DNA from: Verrucomicrobiota bacterium
Lineage (GTDB): Bacteria; Verrucomicrobiota; Verrucomicrobiia; Opitutales; Opitutaceae
DNA length: 64,000 nucleotides
Assembly (NCBI GenBank): GCA_016222805.1
Contig: JACRQG010000041.1
Location: forward strand, 1 to 64,000
Reading direction: 5' to 3'
The notes below the pieces were generated by a model, which had not been told where the DNA came from, did no database searches, and was given only the letters and a program-made list of their open reading frames with translations. How positions within the stretch are numbered: the first letter of the stretch is position 1; each line of letters begins with the position of its first letter. Below are positions 36,034 through 46,036 of this stretch, one piece after another. Both the position numbers and the translations under genes were made by a program.

Positions 36034-36876
36034 ATGCCGTACCTGCTGGCCGTCTCCCTGATCTGGGCCTTTTCCTTCGGGCTCATCAAGCGCTACCTCG
36101 GTGGCGTCGATTCGACCCTGGTCGCAGCCGTCCGACTCGGACTCTCCCTGTTGCTCTTCCTCCCGTTTCTGCGTCTTGGAGGTCTCGGCCTGCGCGCCAT
36201 CCTCGGCCTGGCCGGAATTGGCGCCGTCCAGTTCGGGGTGATGTACCTGGCCTACATCGAGAGCTTTCGTTACCTGCACGCCTACGAGGCGGCCCTCTTC
36301 ACCATCACCACGCCGCTGTTCGTCACGCTCCTGGCCGACGCCCTGGATCGGACCCTTCGTCCCTGGGCGCTGGCCGCCGCGCTGCTGGCCGTGGCCGGGA
36401 CCGCCCTCGTGGCGGTCAAGTCCACCGACGTCCGAATGACCCTCACCGGACTCGCCCTGGTCCAGGTTTCCAACGCGGCGTTTGCCGCCGGTCAGGTGTT
36501 CTATCGCCGCTTCCGCCTCCGGCACCCCGACCTCCGGGACCTGCCGGTCTTCGGCCTGCTGTATGCCGGAGCCTTCGTGGTGGCGGCCGCCGCTCTCGCC
36601 GGCCGCGAGGTCAGCCTCGCCCTCCGGACGCCCCAGGTCCTGACCCTGCTGTACCTGGGGCTCGTGGCGTCGGGCGCGGGGTTCTTCCTCTGGAATACCG
36701 GGGCGACGCGGGTGAGTGCGGGTACCCTGGCCGTGTTGAACAACGCCAAGGTCCCGCTCGGAGTCGCGTGTTCGCTCCTCGTCTTCGGAGAGCAGGCCCA
36801 CCTGCCCTCACTCGTTGCCAGCCTGGCGGTGCTGGCCACCGCAGTGTGGCTGGCGGAGCGCCAGCCCTCCCGGTAA
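36034..36876 (+). CDS. EamA/DMT-family transporter
   Basis: 280 aa, ten predicted membrane helices in two EamA repeats. The N-terminal 'YLLAVSLIWAFSFGLIKRYL' and the second repeat 'LALVQVSNAAFAAGQVFYRR' are characteristic. A conserved late stretch 'GFFLWNTGATRVSAGTLAVL' and a basic C-terminus follow. Family members export amino acids, nucleotides or other metabolites; the substrate here is unknown. Convergent with the TPR gene (13 bp between stops), and 48 bp behind the receiver protein. Confidence 0.88.
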   Translation: MPYLLAVSLIWAFSFGLIKRYLGGVDSTLVAAVRLGLSLLLFLPFLRLGGLGLRAILGLAGIGAVQFGVMYLAYIESFRYLHAYEAALFTITTPLFVTLLADALDRTLRPWALAAALLAVAGTALVAVKSTDVRMTLTGLALVQVSNAAFAAGQVFYRRFRLRHPDLRDLPVFGLLYAGAFVVAAAALAGREVSLALRTPQVLTLLYLGLVASGAGFFLWNTGATRVSAGTLAVLNNAKVPLGVACSLLVFGEQAHLPSLVASLAVLATAVWLAERQPSR

Positions 36877-36889
36877 ATCCGGCCGGCGC

Positions 36890-38287
36890 TCAGCCCTTCG
36901 TGTAGTACGCGTTGATCTTGTCGGCGACGTCCCGGAAGCCGATGTCTTCGCTGTAAATCGCCTTGAACTCCTCGATGGCGGCATCGGCCTTGCCCATCGC
37001 TTCGTAGCACGTGCCTAGTTCGTAGACGATTTCCTTCTTCGCATCGTCCATCGTGTTCAGTTCGCCCTTGGCCGAGTTGAACTGCGCCACCGCGAGATCA
37101 AACAGGCGCTTCGCCTTGAAGCACCGGCCCAGCCCCACCAAGGCGGCGACCCGCACCTGCGGGCCTTTCTGCGCCTGCTGAAACTGGGCGATCGCCGCAT
37201 CCGTCTGGCCGTTCTCGAAGAGCAGGTTGCCCAGGTTGTACCGCGCGGAAAAGTCATTGGGATAGCGCTCCACGTACCGCCTGGCTTCCGTGAGCTTGAA
37301 TTCTCCCAGTTCCTTCCTTGCCGCCTGGAGCTTGGCCTGCGCCGCCGCATCGTCGGGAGCCGCCGCGACCGCCGCCTCCGCCTCCTTCGTGTGCTTCTCG
37401 ATCACCGCGGTCGCCAGTTCGGATTCCTGTTTCTCCATCGCGGCGTCCGTCCGCCCGGTGGGCTGCTCGCGGGCCTTGCGCACCCAGGCGAGCGCCTCTT
37501 CGAGATTGCCGAGCTGGCGATACGCCTGCGCGACGTTGCGGTAGTGGTTCAGATTGTTGGGCTCCTTGGCCACGCGCGCCAGCGCCTCTTCGAGGAGACG
37601 CTGCGTCATCACGTCGGCCGTCACGACCTTGGCGCCCTGCTCGAGCGACACCGCCTGCGTCTCGTCGCGCAGCTTGTTCCGATAGTTCGCCTGGTCGTCC
37701 CACTTGTGCTTCTCGACCGTCTGCGCCACCGACGCCTTGCGCATGAGGTTCTGCGCCTCCGCATCCGTGGGCTTGTCGCGCAGGATCTCGTCCGCGACCT
37801 TCAACGCCTCCGTCGGCTTCCCGGCCGCCAGCCAGGCCTCGCCGAGGGCGAGCAGATTGGTGCGATTGGTCGGCTCGATTTCCCGCACGGCATCGAGTGC
37901 GAACGCCACCGTCTCCGGCAGGCCCAGCCCCGTCGCGGCATCCGCGAGCATCTTGAGCGCCGCCACGTTGGCTGGATCCTTTGCCAGCAATCCTTCGGCG
38001 ACTTCCAGGAGCTTCGCCGGATCCTTCTTGCTCGAGCCAAACATGAACGGCGCCGCCGACAACCCGCTCAACGCCTTGCCCATAAAACCGCCGCCCTTGC
38101 CCCGCGCCGATCGCAGCTGCGCCACACGCTGCAGCTTCCGCACCGGCAGGCAGCCGGGTTGGGTCTTCAGCACCTGCGCCGTCACTTCGAGCACGTAGTC
38201 CAGATTGCCACGGTCCAGAGCGATCCGGGCGTTTTCAATCAGCTTCTGGTAGCGGGGGTCGAGCGAGGCAACAGGGACTTCGGGCAT
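36890..38287 (-). CDS. TPR-repeat protein
   Basis: 465 aa, no signal peptide. Tetratricopeptide repeats occur at several places ('NARIALDRGNLDYVLEV', 'NLLALGEAWLAAGKPTEALK', 'NLNHYRNVAQAYRQLGNLEE', 'ARYNLGNLLFENGQTDAAI', 'LGTCYEAMGKADAAIEEFKA'), with a coiled-coil stretch near 280-330. A Gly/Ser/Phe-rich insert near residue 65-85 contains 'GKGGGFMGKAL'. Likely a cytoplasmic scaffold; partners are not evident. Its start is 50 bp from the stop of glmM, so it may belong to the trpD-glmM-TPR transcript. Confidence 0.78.
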   Translation of the reverse strand: MPEVPVASLDPRYQKLIENARIALDRGNLDYVLEVTAQVLKTQPGCLPVRKLQRVAQLRSARGKGGGFMGKALSGLSAAPFMFGSSKKDPAKLLEVAEGLLAKDPANVAALKMLADAATGLGLPETVAFALDAVREIEPTNRTNLLALGEAWLAAGKPTEALKVADEILRDKPTDAEAQNLMRKASVAQTVEKHKWDDQANYRNKLRDETQAVSLEQGAKVVTADVMTQRLLEEALARVAKEPNNLNHYRNVAQAYRQLGNLEEALAWVRKAREQPTGRTDAAMEKQESELATAVIEKHTKEAEAAVAAAPDDAAAQAKLQAARKELGEFKLTEARRYVERYPNDFSARYNLGNLLFENGQTDAAIAQFQQAQKGPQVRVAALVGLGRCFKAKRLFDLAVAQFNSAKGELNTMDDAKKEIVYELGTCYEAMGKADAAIEEFKAIYSEDIGFRDVADKINAYYTKG

Positions 38288-38337
38288 AGGGATCCGAACG
38301 AAATCGCGCGCTTCTGCGCGGTCAACGCCAGAGTCCG

Positions 38338-39693
38338 CTACACAAGCAGCCGATCCTGCGCCGCCGCGGCCTGGAGGCGTGCGATTCCCTCGGCCACGAC
38401 CCGCTCGGAGGGACCTTCCACGAGAAGCCGGAGCTTGGCCTCCGTGCCCGAGTACCGCACCAGCACCCGACCCGAGCCGGCGAGTTCAGCCTCGAGCCGG
38501 CGACGTTCCGCACCAAGGGCGCACAGGCTCTCCAGGGGCGGCTTCCCTGAGACCGACAGGGCCGCCGTGCGCTGGGGAAAACGGCGCAGAGTCCGCCGCA
38601 GTTCCGACAAGGGCTGCCCCGTGGCGCGCATCACGGCAAAGACCCGCAACGCCGCCACGAGGCCGTCGCCGGTGGGGGAAACGTCCGCGCACACGATATG
38701 ACCGGAGGATTCCCCGCCCAGCGTGGCCCCTTCCTTCCGCATGCGCGCAATCACGTACCGATCTCCGACCGGCGTTCGCACCACCTTCCCACCGGCCGCG
38801 GCCACCGCCGCGTCCACCCCGAGGTTGCTCTGCTCCGTGATGACCAGGGTGCGTTCCGCCAATCGCCCCTCTGCCAACGCGTGCACCGCGAGGATCGTGA
38901 GAATCTCGTCCCCATCCAGGACCTCGCCCTGCTCATCGCACAGCACGCAGCGATCCCCGTCGCCATCGTGCGCCAGGCCAACCTTGGCGCCGACCCGCCG
39001 CACCGACTCCGCCAGCGGTCCCGGATGCTCGCTGCCGACGCCGACATTGATGTTTCCGCCGTCCGGATTCGCCCCCAACGCCACGACCTCGGCCCCCAGC
39101 GCCCGCAAGGTCGGCGGCGAACTGGCGCAGGTCGCTCCGTTCGCGGTGTCGAGAACCACCCGCCAACCCGCCAGCGCCGCTTCAGGGAGCAGCTGCCGAC
39201 AACGTGCGATGTAGGCCGTCAGGGCTCCGGGATCAGAGGAAAGGGACTCCACCTCTTCCGGCACCGCTCCCCCGAGGTGACCTTCGATGGCGGCCTCCTG
39301 CTCGTCGGTCAGTTTCACGCCACCGGGCCCGAAGAACTTGAGGCCATTGTCTTCCGGGGGGTTGTGAGAAGCGGTGATCACCGCGCCGAGATTCGCCTGC
39401 TGCTCCCGCACCGCCAGCGCCACGGCCGGGGTGGGCAACACCCCCAGCGAGACGGGATTCGCCCCGGCCGCCCGAAGTCCCCGCGCCACCGCGGCCTCCA
39501 GTGCCGCACCGGACGCGCGGGTGTCGCGACCGATCAGGACGCGGGGTCCTGCACCCTCCGAACCGGACGCCGTTCCGCCGGCGCGGAGCCAGCGGACCAC
39601 CGCGCAGCCGAGCAGCGCCAGGAAGTCCTCGTTGATAACCGGTCCCCCGTAGCGCCCGCGCACTCCGTCGGTACCGAAGTACTTCCGGCTCAT
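38338..39693 (-). CDS. glmM: Phosphoglucosamine mutase
   Basis: 451 aa. Converts glucosamine-6-P to glucosamine-1-P for UDP-GlcNAc, feeding peptidoglycan and lipid A. All four alpha-D-phosphohexomutase motifs are present: 'KYFGTDGVRG', the phosphoserine loop 'VITASHNPPEDNGLKFFG' with Ser109, the metal loop 'AHDGDGDRCV' and the C-terminal phosphate site 'VRYSGTEAKLRLLVEG'. The metal-loop Asp and the phospho-Ser are intact. Start overlaps the trpD stop by 4 bp (ATGA), an unusual partnership for glmM. Confidence 0.95.
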   Translation of the reverse strand: MSRKYFGTDGVRGRYGGPVINEDFLALLGCAVVRWLRAGGTASGSEGAGPRVLIGRDTRASGAALEAAVARGLRAAGANPVSLGVLPTPAVALAVREQQANLGAVITASHNPPEDNGLKFFGPGGVKLTDEQEAAIEGHLGGAVPEEVESLSSDPGALTAYIARCRQLLPEAALAGWRVVLDTANGATCASSPPTLRALGAEVVALGANPDGGNINVGVGSEHPGPLAESVRRVGAKVGLAHDGDGDRCVLCDEQGEVLDGDEILTILAVHALAEGRLAERTLVITEQSNLGVDAAVAAAGGKVVRTPVGDRYVIARMRKEGATLGGESSGHIVCADVSPTGDGLVAALRVFAVMRATGQPLSELRRTLRRFPQRTAALSVSGKPPLESLCALGAERRRLEAELAGSGRVLVRYSGTEAKLRLLVEGPSERVVAEGIARLQAAAAQDRLLV

Positions 39694-40736
39694 GCCCGAA
39701 AGAACTCACGCGTCGCTGCGATGCGTTCGCGCACGCTGCCGCCGAGCAGCAGTTCGCGCGCGGGGGCGAGTCCGTCGCGCACGTCGGCGACGCGCCCTAC
39801 GATCCACAACGCCACGGCCGCGTTCAGAACCACGGTGTCGACGAGGCCGCGCGGCGCCTTCCCCTGCAGGAGTGCCTCCACCAGCGCCAGGTTCGCCGCG
39901 ACGTCCCCGCCGGCGAGGTCGGAGAACGGCGCCCGTTCCAGGCCAAAATCCTCCGCGACCCATTCCCCGTTGACCGCCCCGTGGCTGCCAAAACCGCGCA
40001 CGCGATTGACGGTCGCCGTCGTCAACTCGTCGATCCCCTTTCCTGGCGCAATCACCCCATGCGCCGCCAGACCGGCCCTCGCCCCGAGGACCTCCAGCGC
40101 GCCGGCCAGCGTGGGCACCGTGGCCGGGGAAAAGGTGCCCAGCAGCACGTGCGCCGGCCTTCCGGGATTGATTAGGGGGCCGAGGATGTTGAACACCGTG
40201 CGCTGGCCCCGGGCCGCCAGCGCCTTCCGGACGGGCGCGATGTGCTTGAACGTCGGATGGTACGCCGGGGCGAAGAAGAAAGCGAAACCCAGCTGGGCGA
40301 GTCCGCGCCGCACCTGGTCGGGCGGGGCGTCGAGGTTGACCCCCAGGCCGGCGAGCAGATCCGCGCTGCCGCACTTCGAGGTCACGCCACGGTTGCCATG
40401 TTTCATCACCGGCACCCCGGCGCAGGCGAGGACCAGCACGACCAGGCTGGAAATGTTGAATCCCCCGGCGTGGTCCCCACCCGTGCCCACGATGTCGATG
40501 GCTCGCGAAGCCCATGCTTCCACGCCTGGATCGACCGCCCGCGACCGGAAGGCCGTGGCGAAGGCGGCAACTTCGGCCGGGGTCTCACCCTTCACTGCCA
40601 GGGCCGACAGGAAGGCCGCCTTGGCTTCGTCCGCCACCTCGGTCCCCGCCAGCGCCGCGGCTGCCACTTCGACATCGGCGACGGACAAGGACTGGCCGGC
40701 GGCAACGTGCGCAGTGAGCTCGGCAAGGGTGGGCAT
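39690..40736 (-). CDS. trpD: Anthranilate phosphoribosyltransferase
   Basis: 348 aa. Second step of tryptophan synthesis. PRPP-binding 'VGTGGD', 'MKHGNRGVTSKCGSADLLAG', 'FAPAYHPTFKHIAPVRK', 'TVFNILGPLINPG' and 'GIDELTT' are all typical. The start at ATG 40736 begins 'PTLAELTAHVAAGQSLSVAD'; further in-frame codons upstream lie under uppP. Other trp genes are absent here. Divergent from uppP with 79 bp between starts, a compact shared promoter region. Confidence 0.93.
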   Translation of the reverse strand: MPTLAELTAHVAAGQSLSVADVEVAAAALAGTEVADEAKAAFLSALAVKGETPAEVAAFATAFRSRAVDPGVEAWASRAIDIVGTGGDHAGGFNISSLVVLVLACAGVPVMKHGNRGVTSKCGSADLLAGLGVNLDAPPDQVRRGLAQLGFAFFFAPAYHPTFKHIAPVRKALAARGQRTVFNILGPLINPGRPAHVLLGTFSPATVPTLAGALEVLGARAGLAAHGVIAPGKGIDELTTATVNRVRGFGSHGAVNGEWVAEDFGLERAPFSDLAGGDVAANLALVEALLQGKAPRGLVDTVVLNAAVALWIVGRVADVRDGLAPARELLLGGSVRERIAATREFFRA

Positions 40737-40815
40737 GCGGGGAGGAGTCAGCCGTCCGTCGCGGGGGCGGCAAATAAATTTGCGCCATCCGGCCAAAACT
40801 GAAAACCAAGCGGGC

Positions 40816-41826
40816 GTGCGTCTTCCCGCCCTAGCCCTTGCCCTGCTCGTCCCGGTCCTGGCTACGCCCGCCTTCACCGCCCCGGCTCCAGCGCCAACGG
40901 CGGCATCCGCCAAGGCCGCGGCTGAGCTCAGCCTCACGGACGCCATCGTGCTCGGCGTCGTCGAGGGCGTGACGGAGTTTCTGCCGATCTCCTCCACGGG
41001 GCACCTGATCATCGCGACGCACTTCCTCAAGCTCGACTCCGAGCAACCGCTGCTGGGGCCAAATGGCGAGACTCTCTGGCACAAGCGCCCCTCGGCCAAA
41101 CACCCGGCCGGAGTGCCCCTCACCCTGAAGCTGGCCGCCGATACCTATACCGTCGTGATTCAGGCCGGAGCCATCGCGGCGGTCGCAATCCTCTACTGGC
41201 CCCAGTTGATCTCGATGCTGTGGGGACTCCTGGGCCGGGATCCCGCCGGACGCCGGCTGCTCCTCCACCTGATGATCGCGTTCGTCCCGGCGGCCGGGAT
41301 CGGCTTCCTCGCCCACGACTGGATCGACGCGCATCTCTTTTCGATCACGGCCGTCATCGTTGCCCAGGTGGCGGGTGCCTTCCTGATGTTCTACGCCGAG
41401 TACTGGCGCCGCCGACGGCTGGCCGCCGGGGTCAGCGCGTCGCCCGTGGAGCTGACGTCCGCCAAGGCCGCCGTGATCGGCGCGCTGCAATGTGTCGCCA
41501 TGTGGCCGGGCACCAGCCGCTCGATGATGACGATCGTGGGCGGGTACTTCGTCGGTCTCGATCCGCGTCGGTCGGCCGAATTCAGCTTCCTGCTGGGCTT
41601 CATCACCCTCACGGCCGCCTCCGTCTACAAGGGGTTCCGCAGCGGCGGGGCGATGATCCAGGTGTTCGGGTGGACCAATGTCATCATCGGTGCGGTGGTC
41701 GCCGCCGTGACTGCGGCGATCTGCGTTCGCTTCCTCGTGCACTGGCTCACCCGTCACGGCCTGGCGGCCTTCGGCTGGTACCGCCTCGTCGTCGCCGCCG
41801 CGTTGGCGACCGTCTTTGTGTTCTGA
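40816..41826 (+). CDS. uppP: Undecaprenyl-diphosphatase UppP/BacA
   Basis: 336 aa from GTG 40816. Recycles undecaprenyl pyrophosphate for peptidoglycan and polysaccharide synthesis. Catalytic signatures: 'GVVEGVTEFLPISSTGHLII' and 'MWPGTSRSMMTIVGGYFVGL'. About eight membrane helices. Compared with E. coli UppP (273 aa) it has a roughly 40-residue N-terminal extension resembling a signal peptide ('LPALALALLVPVLATPAFTA') and a loop insertion after the first motif ('SEQPLLGPNGETLWHKRPSA'). GTG is used because no ATG lies close; the ribosome site is weak (AAGCGGG). Confidence 0.9.
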   Translation: MRLPALALALLVPVLATPAFTAPAPAPTAASAKAAAELSLTDAIVLGVVEGVTEFLPISSTGHLIIATHFLKLDSEQPLLGPNGETLWHKRPSAKHPAGVPLTLKLAADTYTVVIQAGAIAAVAILYWPQLISMLWGLLGRDPAGRRLLLHLMIAFVPAAGIGFLAHDWIDAHLFSITAVIVAQVAGAFLMFYAEYWRRRRLAAGVSASPVELTSAKAAVIGALQCVAMWPGTSRSMMTIVGGYFVGLDPRRSAEFSFLLGFITLTAASVYKGFRSGGAMIQVFGWTNVIIGAVVAAVTAAICVRFLVHWLTRHGLAAFGWYRLVVAAALATVFVF

Positions 41827-41965
41827 AGCCGCCCGGGGAGGCCGCGGGGGCCCGGCGCCGACTCCGCGGGTGGCCGCGGGCGGACCGGGAATCACCCCTT
41901 CCTCCAGCGATCCACAGAAAACCCACTTGCCTCGCGTCCGGGCCTCACGAAATCATCCGCGCCCC

Positions 41966-43153
41966 ATGATCATCCGTCCCAAGGTCCGCGGCTTTGTCTG
42001 CGTCACGGCCCATCCCGAGGGTTGTGCCGCCCACGTCCAGGAGTGGATTGCCCATGTGAAGGCGCAGGGACCGATTCGGCAGGGCCCGAAGCGGGTGCTC
42101 GTGATCGGTGCCTCCACCGGCTACGGACTAGCCTCCCGCATCGCCGCTGCCTTTGGCTCCGGCGCGGCCACCTTGGGCGTCTTCTTCGAGCGGCCGTCCG
42201 AGGAAGGCCGCCCCGCCACCCCGGGCTGGTACAACACCATCGCCGTGACGCGGGCCGCCCGCGCAGCCGGGCTCTACGCGCGCAATTTCAACGGCGACGC
42301 CTTTTCCGACGAGATCAAGCGGCAGGTGCTCGACGCCATCCGCACCGATCTCGGGCAGGTGGACCTCGTCGTCTACTCCCTCGCCTCGCCCCGCCGCACC
42401 CACCCGCGGACCGGCGCCGTGCACCGCTCCGTCCTCAAGCCGGTCGGCCAGTCGTACTCCAACAAGACCGTCGACACCGACAAGGGTATCGTCAGCACCG
42501 TCACGATTGATCCCGCGAGCGAAACCGAAATCGCCGACACGATCGCGGTCATGGGCGGGGAGGACTGGGAATTGTGGATGAATGCGCTCGCCGAGGCGCG
42601 CCTCCTCGCCCCCGGCGCCCAATCGGTGGCCTACTCCTACATCGGGCCGGAAGTCACCTGGGCGATCTACAAGAACGGCACGATCGGTCTCGCCAAGAAC
42701 GATCTTGAGCGCGCCGCGAAGAACATCGACTCGCTCCTCAAGCTCAACGGCGGCGGCCGCGCCTTCATCTCGGTCAACAAGGCGCTCGTCACCCAGGCCA
42801 GCAGCGCCATCCCGGTGGTCCCGCTTTACATCTCGATCCTCTACAAGGTGATGAAGGCTGCCGGGACGCACGAGGGCTGCATCGAGCAGGTGCAACGCCT
42901 GTTCGCGACGCAGATGTACAATGGCCAGGTCCCGAAGTTCGACGAATCCGGCCGCGTCCGGATCGACGACTGGGAGATGCGGCCGGAAATCCAGGCCGCC
43001 GTGCGGGAAATCTGGCCGCGCGTCACCACCGAGAACCTTGCCGCCGAGACCGACATGGCGGGCTACCGGAGCGAATTCCTGAAGCTCTTCGGCTTTGGTA
43101 TCGCCGGGGTGAACTACGACGCTGAGACGGAGCCGCACGTGCCGATGCCCTGA
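41966..43153 (+). CDS. fabV: Trans-2-enoyl-ACP/CoA reductase FabV
   Basis: 395 aa. NADH-dependent enoyl reductase closing the fatty-acid elongation cycle. The N-terminal '[19 protein letters not shown]', '[16 protein letters not shown]', and active-site '[20 protein letters not shown]' with the FabV Tyr-x8-Lys spacing identify it. Residues '[18 protein letters not shown]' are the usual C-terminus. Known FabV enzymes tolerate triclosan, unlike FabI. ATG 41966 fits the conserved start; a long in-frame extension to 41816 is excluded as it overlaps uppP. Confidence 0.96.
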   Translation: MIIRPKVRGFVCVTAHPEGCAAHVQEWIAHVKAQGPIRQGPKRVLVIGASTGYGLASRIAAAFGSGAATLGVFFERPSEEGRPATPGWYNTIAVTRAARAAGLYARNFNGDAFSDEIKRQVLDAIRTDLGQVDLVVYSLASPRRTHPRTGAVHRSVLKPVGQSYSNKTVDTDKGIVSTVTIDPASETEIADTIAVMGGEDWELWMNALAEARLLAPGAQSVAYSYIGPEVTWAIYKNGTIGLAKNDLERAAKNIDSLLKLNGGGRAFISVNKALVTQASSAIPVVPLYISILYKVMKAAGTHEGCIEQVQRLFATQMYNGQVPKFDESGRVRIDDWEMRPEIQAAVREIWPRVTTENLAAETDMAGYRSEFLKLFGFGIAGVNYDAETEPHVPMP

Positions 43154-43220
43154 GCCGCGCGCGCGACCTTCCGCCCCGAACCCGGTCCGCCCGGCCGCGC
43201 GCCCTCCCCTACCCGCGAGC

Positions 43221-43673
43221 ATGCGCGCCGTGATCCAGCGAGTTTCGTCCGCGAAAGTGACGGTGGCCGGTGAGGTCACCGGCCGGATCGATACCGGCCT
43301 GCTCGTCCTCCTCGGTGTCGCCCAGGGGGACGGCGACGAGGATGCCCGCTGGCTGGCGGAGAAGGTCGTAGCGCTGCGCATCTTCGAGGATGCCGACGGC
43401 CGGATGAATCGCGCGGTGGGCGAAGCCGGCGGCGGAGTTCTCGTGGTCAGCCAGTTCACGCTGCTCGCGAGCACCCGCAAGGGCACGCGGCCGTCGTTCA
43501 ACGACGCCGCCCGGCCCGATACCGCGATTCCCCTTTACGAGGCGTTCAACCGCTTTGCCTCCTCCGCCCTGGGCCGGCCCGTGGCCACCGGGCGTTTCGC
43601 CGCCCGGATGGACGTCGCGCTCGTCAACGACGGGCCGGTGACCATCGTCATTGACTCCAGGATACGCGAGTGA
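43221..43673 (+). CDS. dtd: D-aminoacyl-tRNA deacylase
   Basis: 150 aa. Hydrolyses D-aminoacyl-tRNAs (and Gly-tRNAAla). '[15 protein letters not shown]' opening, '[19 protein letters not shown]' and C-terminal '[14 protein letters not shown]' are the family motifs; the usual NxGPVT reads NDGPVT here, within normal variation. The reading frame of the next gene opens four bases before the stop, so expression may be coupled to the S9 peptidase. Confidence 0.95.
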   Translation: MRAVIQRVSSAKVTVAGEVTGRIDTGLLVLLGVAQGDGDEDARWLAEKVVALRIFEDADGRMNRAVGEAGGGVLVVSQFTLLASTRKGTRPSFNDAARPDTAIPLYEAFNRFASSALGRPVATGRFAARMDVALVNDGPVTIVIDSRIRE

Positions 43674-43741
43674 GGCGGCTCGCGGATGCCGGCGAACCGG
43701 CGCCTCTGCAGGCCACTTCCCGTCGCCGCCCCCTTTCTCCG

Positions 43742-45967
43742 ATGCGCCCGCCCCTCCGACTCTCCGCCCTGCTCCCCGCCGCCGCCCTGGCGTTCGGCAG
43801 CGCAGTCGTCCTTCCCGCCGCCGACCCGCTCTCGTATTTCCGCGATTTGGCGGAAACCCGCAATTTCACCCTCGGCCGGCCGGTGGCACCGCGTGTCACT
43901 CCGGACGGCCGCCACGTCGTGTTCCTTCGGGCGCTTCCCCGCGACCCCACGCTGCGCCTTTTCGAACTGGAACTGGCCTCCGGCCGGGAGCGCGAGCTCC
44001 TGACGCCCGCGCAGCTGCTTGGTGGCGCCGAGGAGAAACTCAGCCCCGAGGAAAAGGCCCGGCGCGAACGCCAGCGGCAGAGCCTGAAGGGCTTCACCGC
44101 CTACGAACTGTCCCGCGATGGCGCCCGCCTTTTGGTGACTCTCTCGGGGCGGCTTTATCTGGTCGAGCGCCTCAGCCTCAAGGTCACCGAGTTGCCGGGA
44201 ACCGGGTGGATTGATCCCCGTTTCTCCCCGGACGGCCGGTACGTGGCGGCCGTGGGCTCCGACCGCGAGCTGCACGTCATCGACGCCGCCGCCGGCGTGG
44301 AACAGGCGATTACCCGCGGGGCCACCGACACCCGATCCCACGGAACCGCGGAGTTTGTCGCCCAGGAGGAGATGAGCCGCAACCACGGGTTCTGGTGGTC
44401 CCCCGATTCGCAATCGCTGCTCGTGCAGGAAACGGACGAGTCGCGCGTCGAAACCCGCTACATCGCCGACCCGCTCCACCCCGAAGTCCCACCCACCCAG
44501 TTCTTCTACCCCCGGGCCGGGACTCCCAATGCCGAGGTCCGCCTGTGGCTCGTGGCCCGCGCCGGCGGCACTCCGCTTCCAATCCCGTGGGACCACGCCG
44601 CCTTTCCCTACCTGGCCCACGTGGATTGGACCGAGAACGCCCCGCCCACGCTGCTGGTGCAGAACCGCGAGCAGACGGAACAATTGCTGCTCGCGATCGA
44701 TCCGGAGACGGGACGTACCCGCCCGCTCCTGCGCGAGACCGATCCCGCCTGGCTGAACCTCGACGACAACGGAGCAGGCTTGAACGGTTCGCGGCGGCCG
44801 CCCGTCTGGATTGAGGACGGCCGGCATTTCCTTTGGACCACCGAGCAGCGGGGCCACTGGCAGGTCGAGTTGCGCCGCGCCGATGGTTCCCTCGTCCGCG
44901 AAATCACGCCGGCGTCCTTCAATTATCGGAGCCTCCTGGGCGTAGACGAATCCTCCGGCACGGTCTGGGTGGCCGGCGGGCCTGATCCGCGGGAAACCCA
45001 CGTCTGGTCCTTCCCGCTCGGCGGCGGCTCCGGGCGCGCCCTCACCCAGGCGCGCGGCACGCATCACCTCAGTTTCGCCAAGGTTCCGCGCCTGCTGTTG
45101 CGCTCGGCGGAGTTGTTTGACGGCACCTGGCGGGTCGACGTGGTTTCGGCAGATGACGACCGGATCGTCGCGACGATTCCCTCGGTTGCGGAGGCGCTGC
45201 CCCAATTGCCCACCACGGAGCTCACCCGGACCCCGACGACACCAGGTTTCGACACCGCGATCACCCGGCCGCGCGCGTTTTCACCGGAGAAGCGGTACCC
45301 GGTGATTCTTTCGGTCTATGCCGGGCCGACGGCCAAGCGGGTAATTGCGGAGCCGCGCACGTATCTCCCCGACCAGTGGATGGCCGATCATGGCTACATC
45401 GTGGTCCGCCTCGACGGTCGCGGCACCCCCTGGCGCGGCCGGGATTGGGAGCGGGTGATTAAAGGCAACTTCATCGATGTCGCCCTGGCGGACCAGATTG
45501 CCGGGCTGCAGGCCCTCGCCCGCGTCCATCCGGCCATGGATCTGACGCGCGTCGGCGTGACCGGTTGGTCCTTTGGTGGCTACTTCGCCGCCATGGCCGC
45601 GATCCGTCGGCCGGAGGTATTTCGCTGCGCGGTGGTCGGGGCGCCCGTGGTCACGTGGGAAAACTACGACACTCACTATACCGAGCGCTATCTTGGGCTG
45701 CCGCAGAAAGAGCCGGAGGCGTACCGCGTCAGCAACGTGACGACCTACGCCGCCCAAGCGAGCCGGCCGCTGCTCCTGATTCACGGCCTGACCGACGACA
45801 ATGTGTACTTCCAACACACCCTCCAACTCGCGGACGCGCTCTACCGGGAGGGCAAGCCTTACGAGTTCCTCCCGATGCTTGGCACCCACATGATCAGCGA
45901 CCCGCTGATTCGCCTTCGGCAGCAGGTGCGCATCATGGACTTCTTCGCGCGGGAGCTGCGCCCCTGA
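43742..45967 (+). CDS. Exported S9 (DPP IV-type) peptidase
   Basis: 741 aa. Signal peptide about residues 1-26. N-terminal propeller (DPPIV_N, about 40-480) and C-terminal alpha/beta-hydrolase. Catalytic Ser610 in 'VTGWSFGGYFAAM', Asp in 'LIHGLTDDNVYFQ', His in 'MLGTHMIS'. The Glu pair binding the substrate N-terminus may be in 'TAEFVAQEEMSRNHGFWW'. It would remove dipeptides from peptides in the periplasm. Start 43742 is chosen over 43670 because a good signal peptide follows it. Confidence 0.9.
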   Translation: MRPPLRLSALLPAAALAFGSAVVLPAADPLSYFRDLAETRNFTLGRPVAPRVTPDGRHVVFLRALPRDPTLRLFELELASGRERELLTPAQLLGGAEEKLSPEEKARRERQRQSLKGFTAYELSRDGARLLVTLSGRLYLVERLSLKVTELPGTGWIDPRFSPDGRYVAAVGSDRELHVIDAAAGVEQAITRGATDTRSHGTAEFVAQEEMSRNHGFWWSPDSQSLLVQETDESRVETRYIADPLHPEVPPTQFFYPRAGTPNAEVRLWLVARAGGTPLPIPWDHAAFPYLAHVDWTENAPPTLLVQNREQTEQLLLAIDPETGRTRPLLRETDPAWLNLDDNGAGLNGSRRPPVWIEDGRHFLWTTEQRGHWQVELRRADGSLVREITPASFNYRSLLGVDESSGTVWVAGGPDPRETHVWSFPLGGGSGRALTQARGTHHLSFAKVPRLLLRSAELFDGTWRVDVVSADDDRIVATIPSVAEALPQLPTTELTRTPTTPGFDTAITRPRAFSPEKRYPVILSVYAGPTAKRVIAEPRTYLPDQWMADHGYIVVRLDGRGTPWRGRDWERVIKGNFIDVALADQIAGLQALARVHPAMDLTRVGVTGWSFGGYFAAMAAIRRPEVFRCAVVGAPVVTWENYDTHYTERYLGLPQKEPEAYRVSNVTTYAAQASRPLLLIHGLTDDNVYFQHTLQLADALYREGKPYEFLPMLGTHMISDPLIRLRQQVRIMDFFARELRP

Positions 45968-46036
45968 ATTTTCCCCAACCTTTGCGCGGAAGAGTCTCCA
46001 ACCACGGTAAAGTATCGTCCGGTTTGAAGGGATCGA

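Noticed and set aside
38698-40815. Long open frame in front of uppP
   Set aside because: It mirrors glmM and trpD on the other strand; GC-rich genomes leave such antisense frames open. No family signature occurs before 40816.
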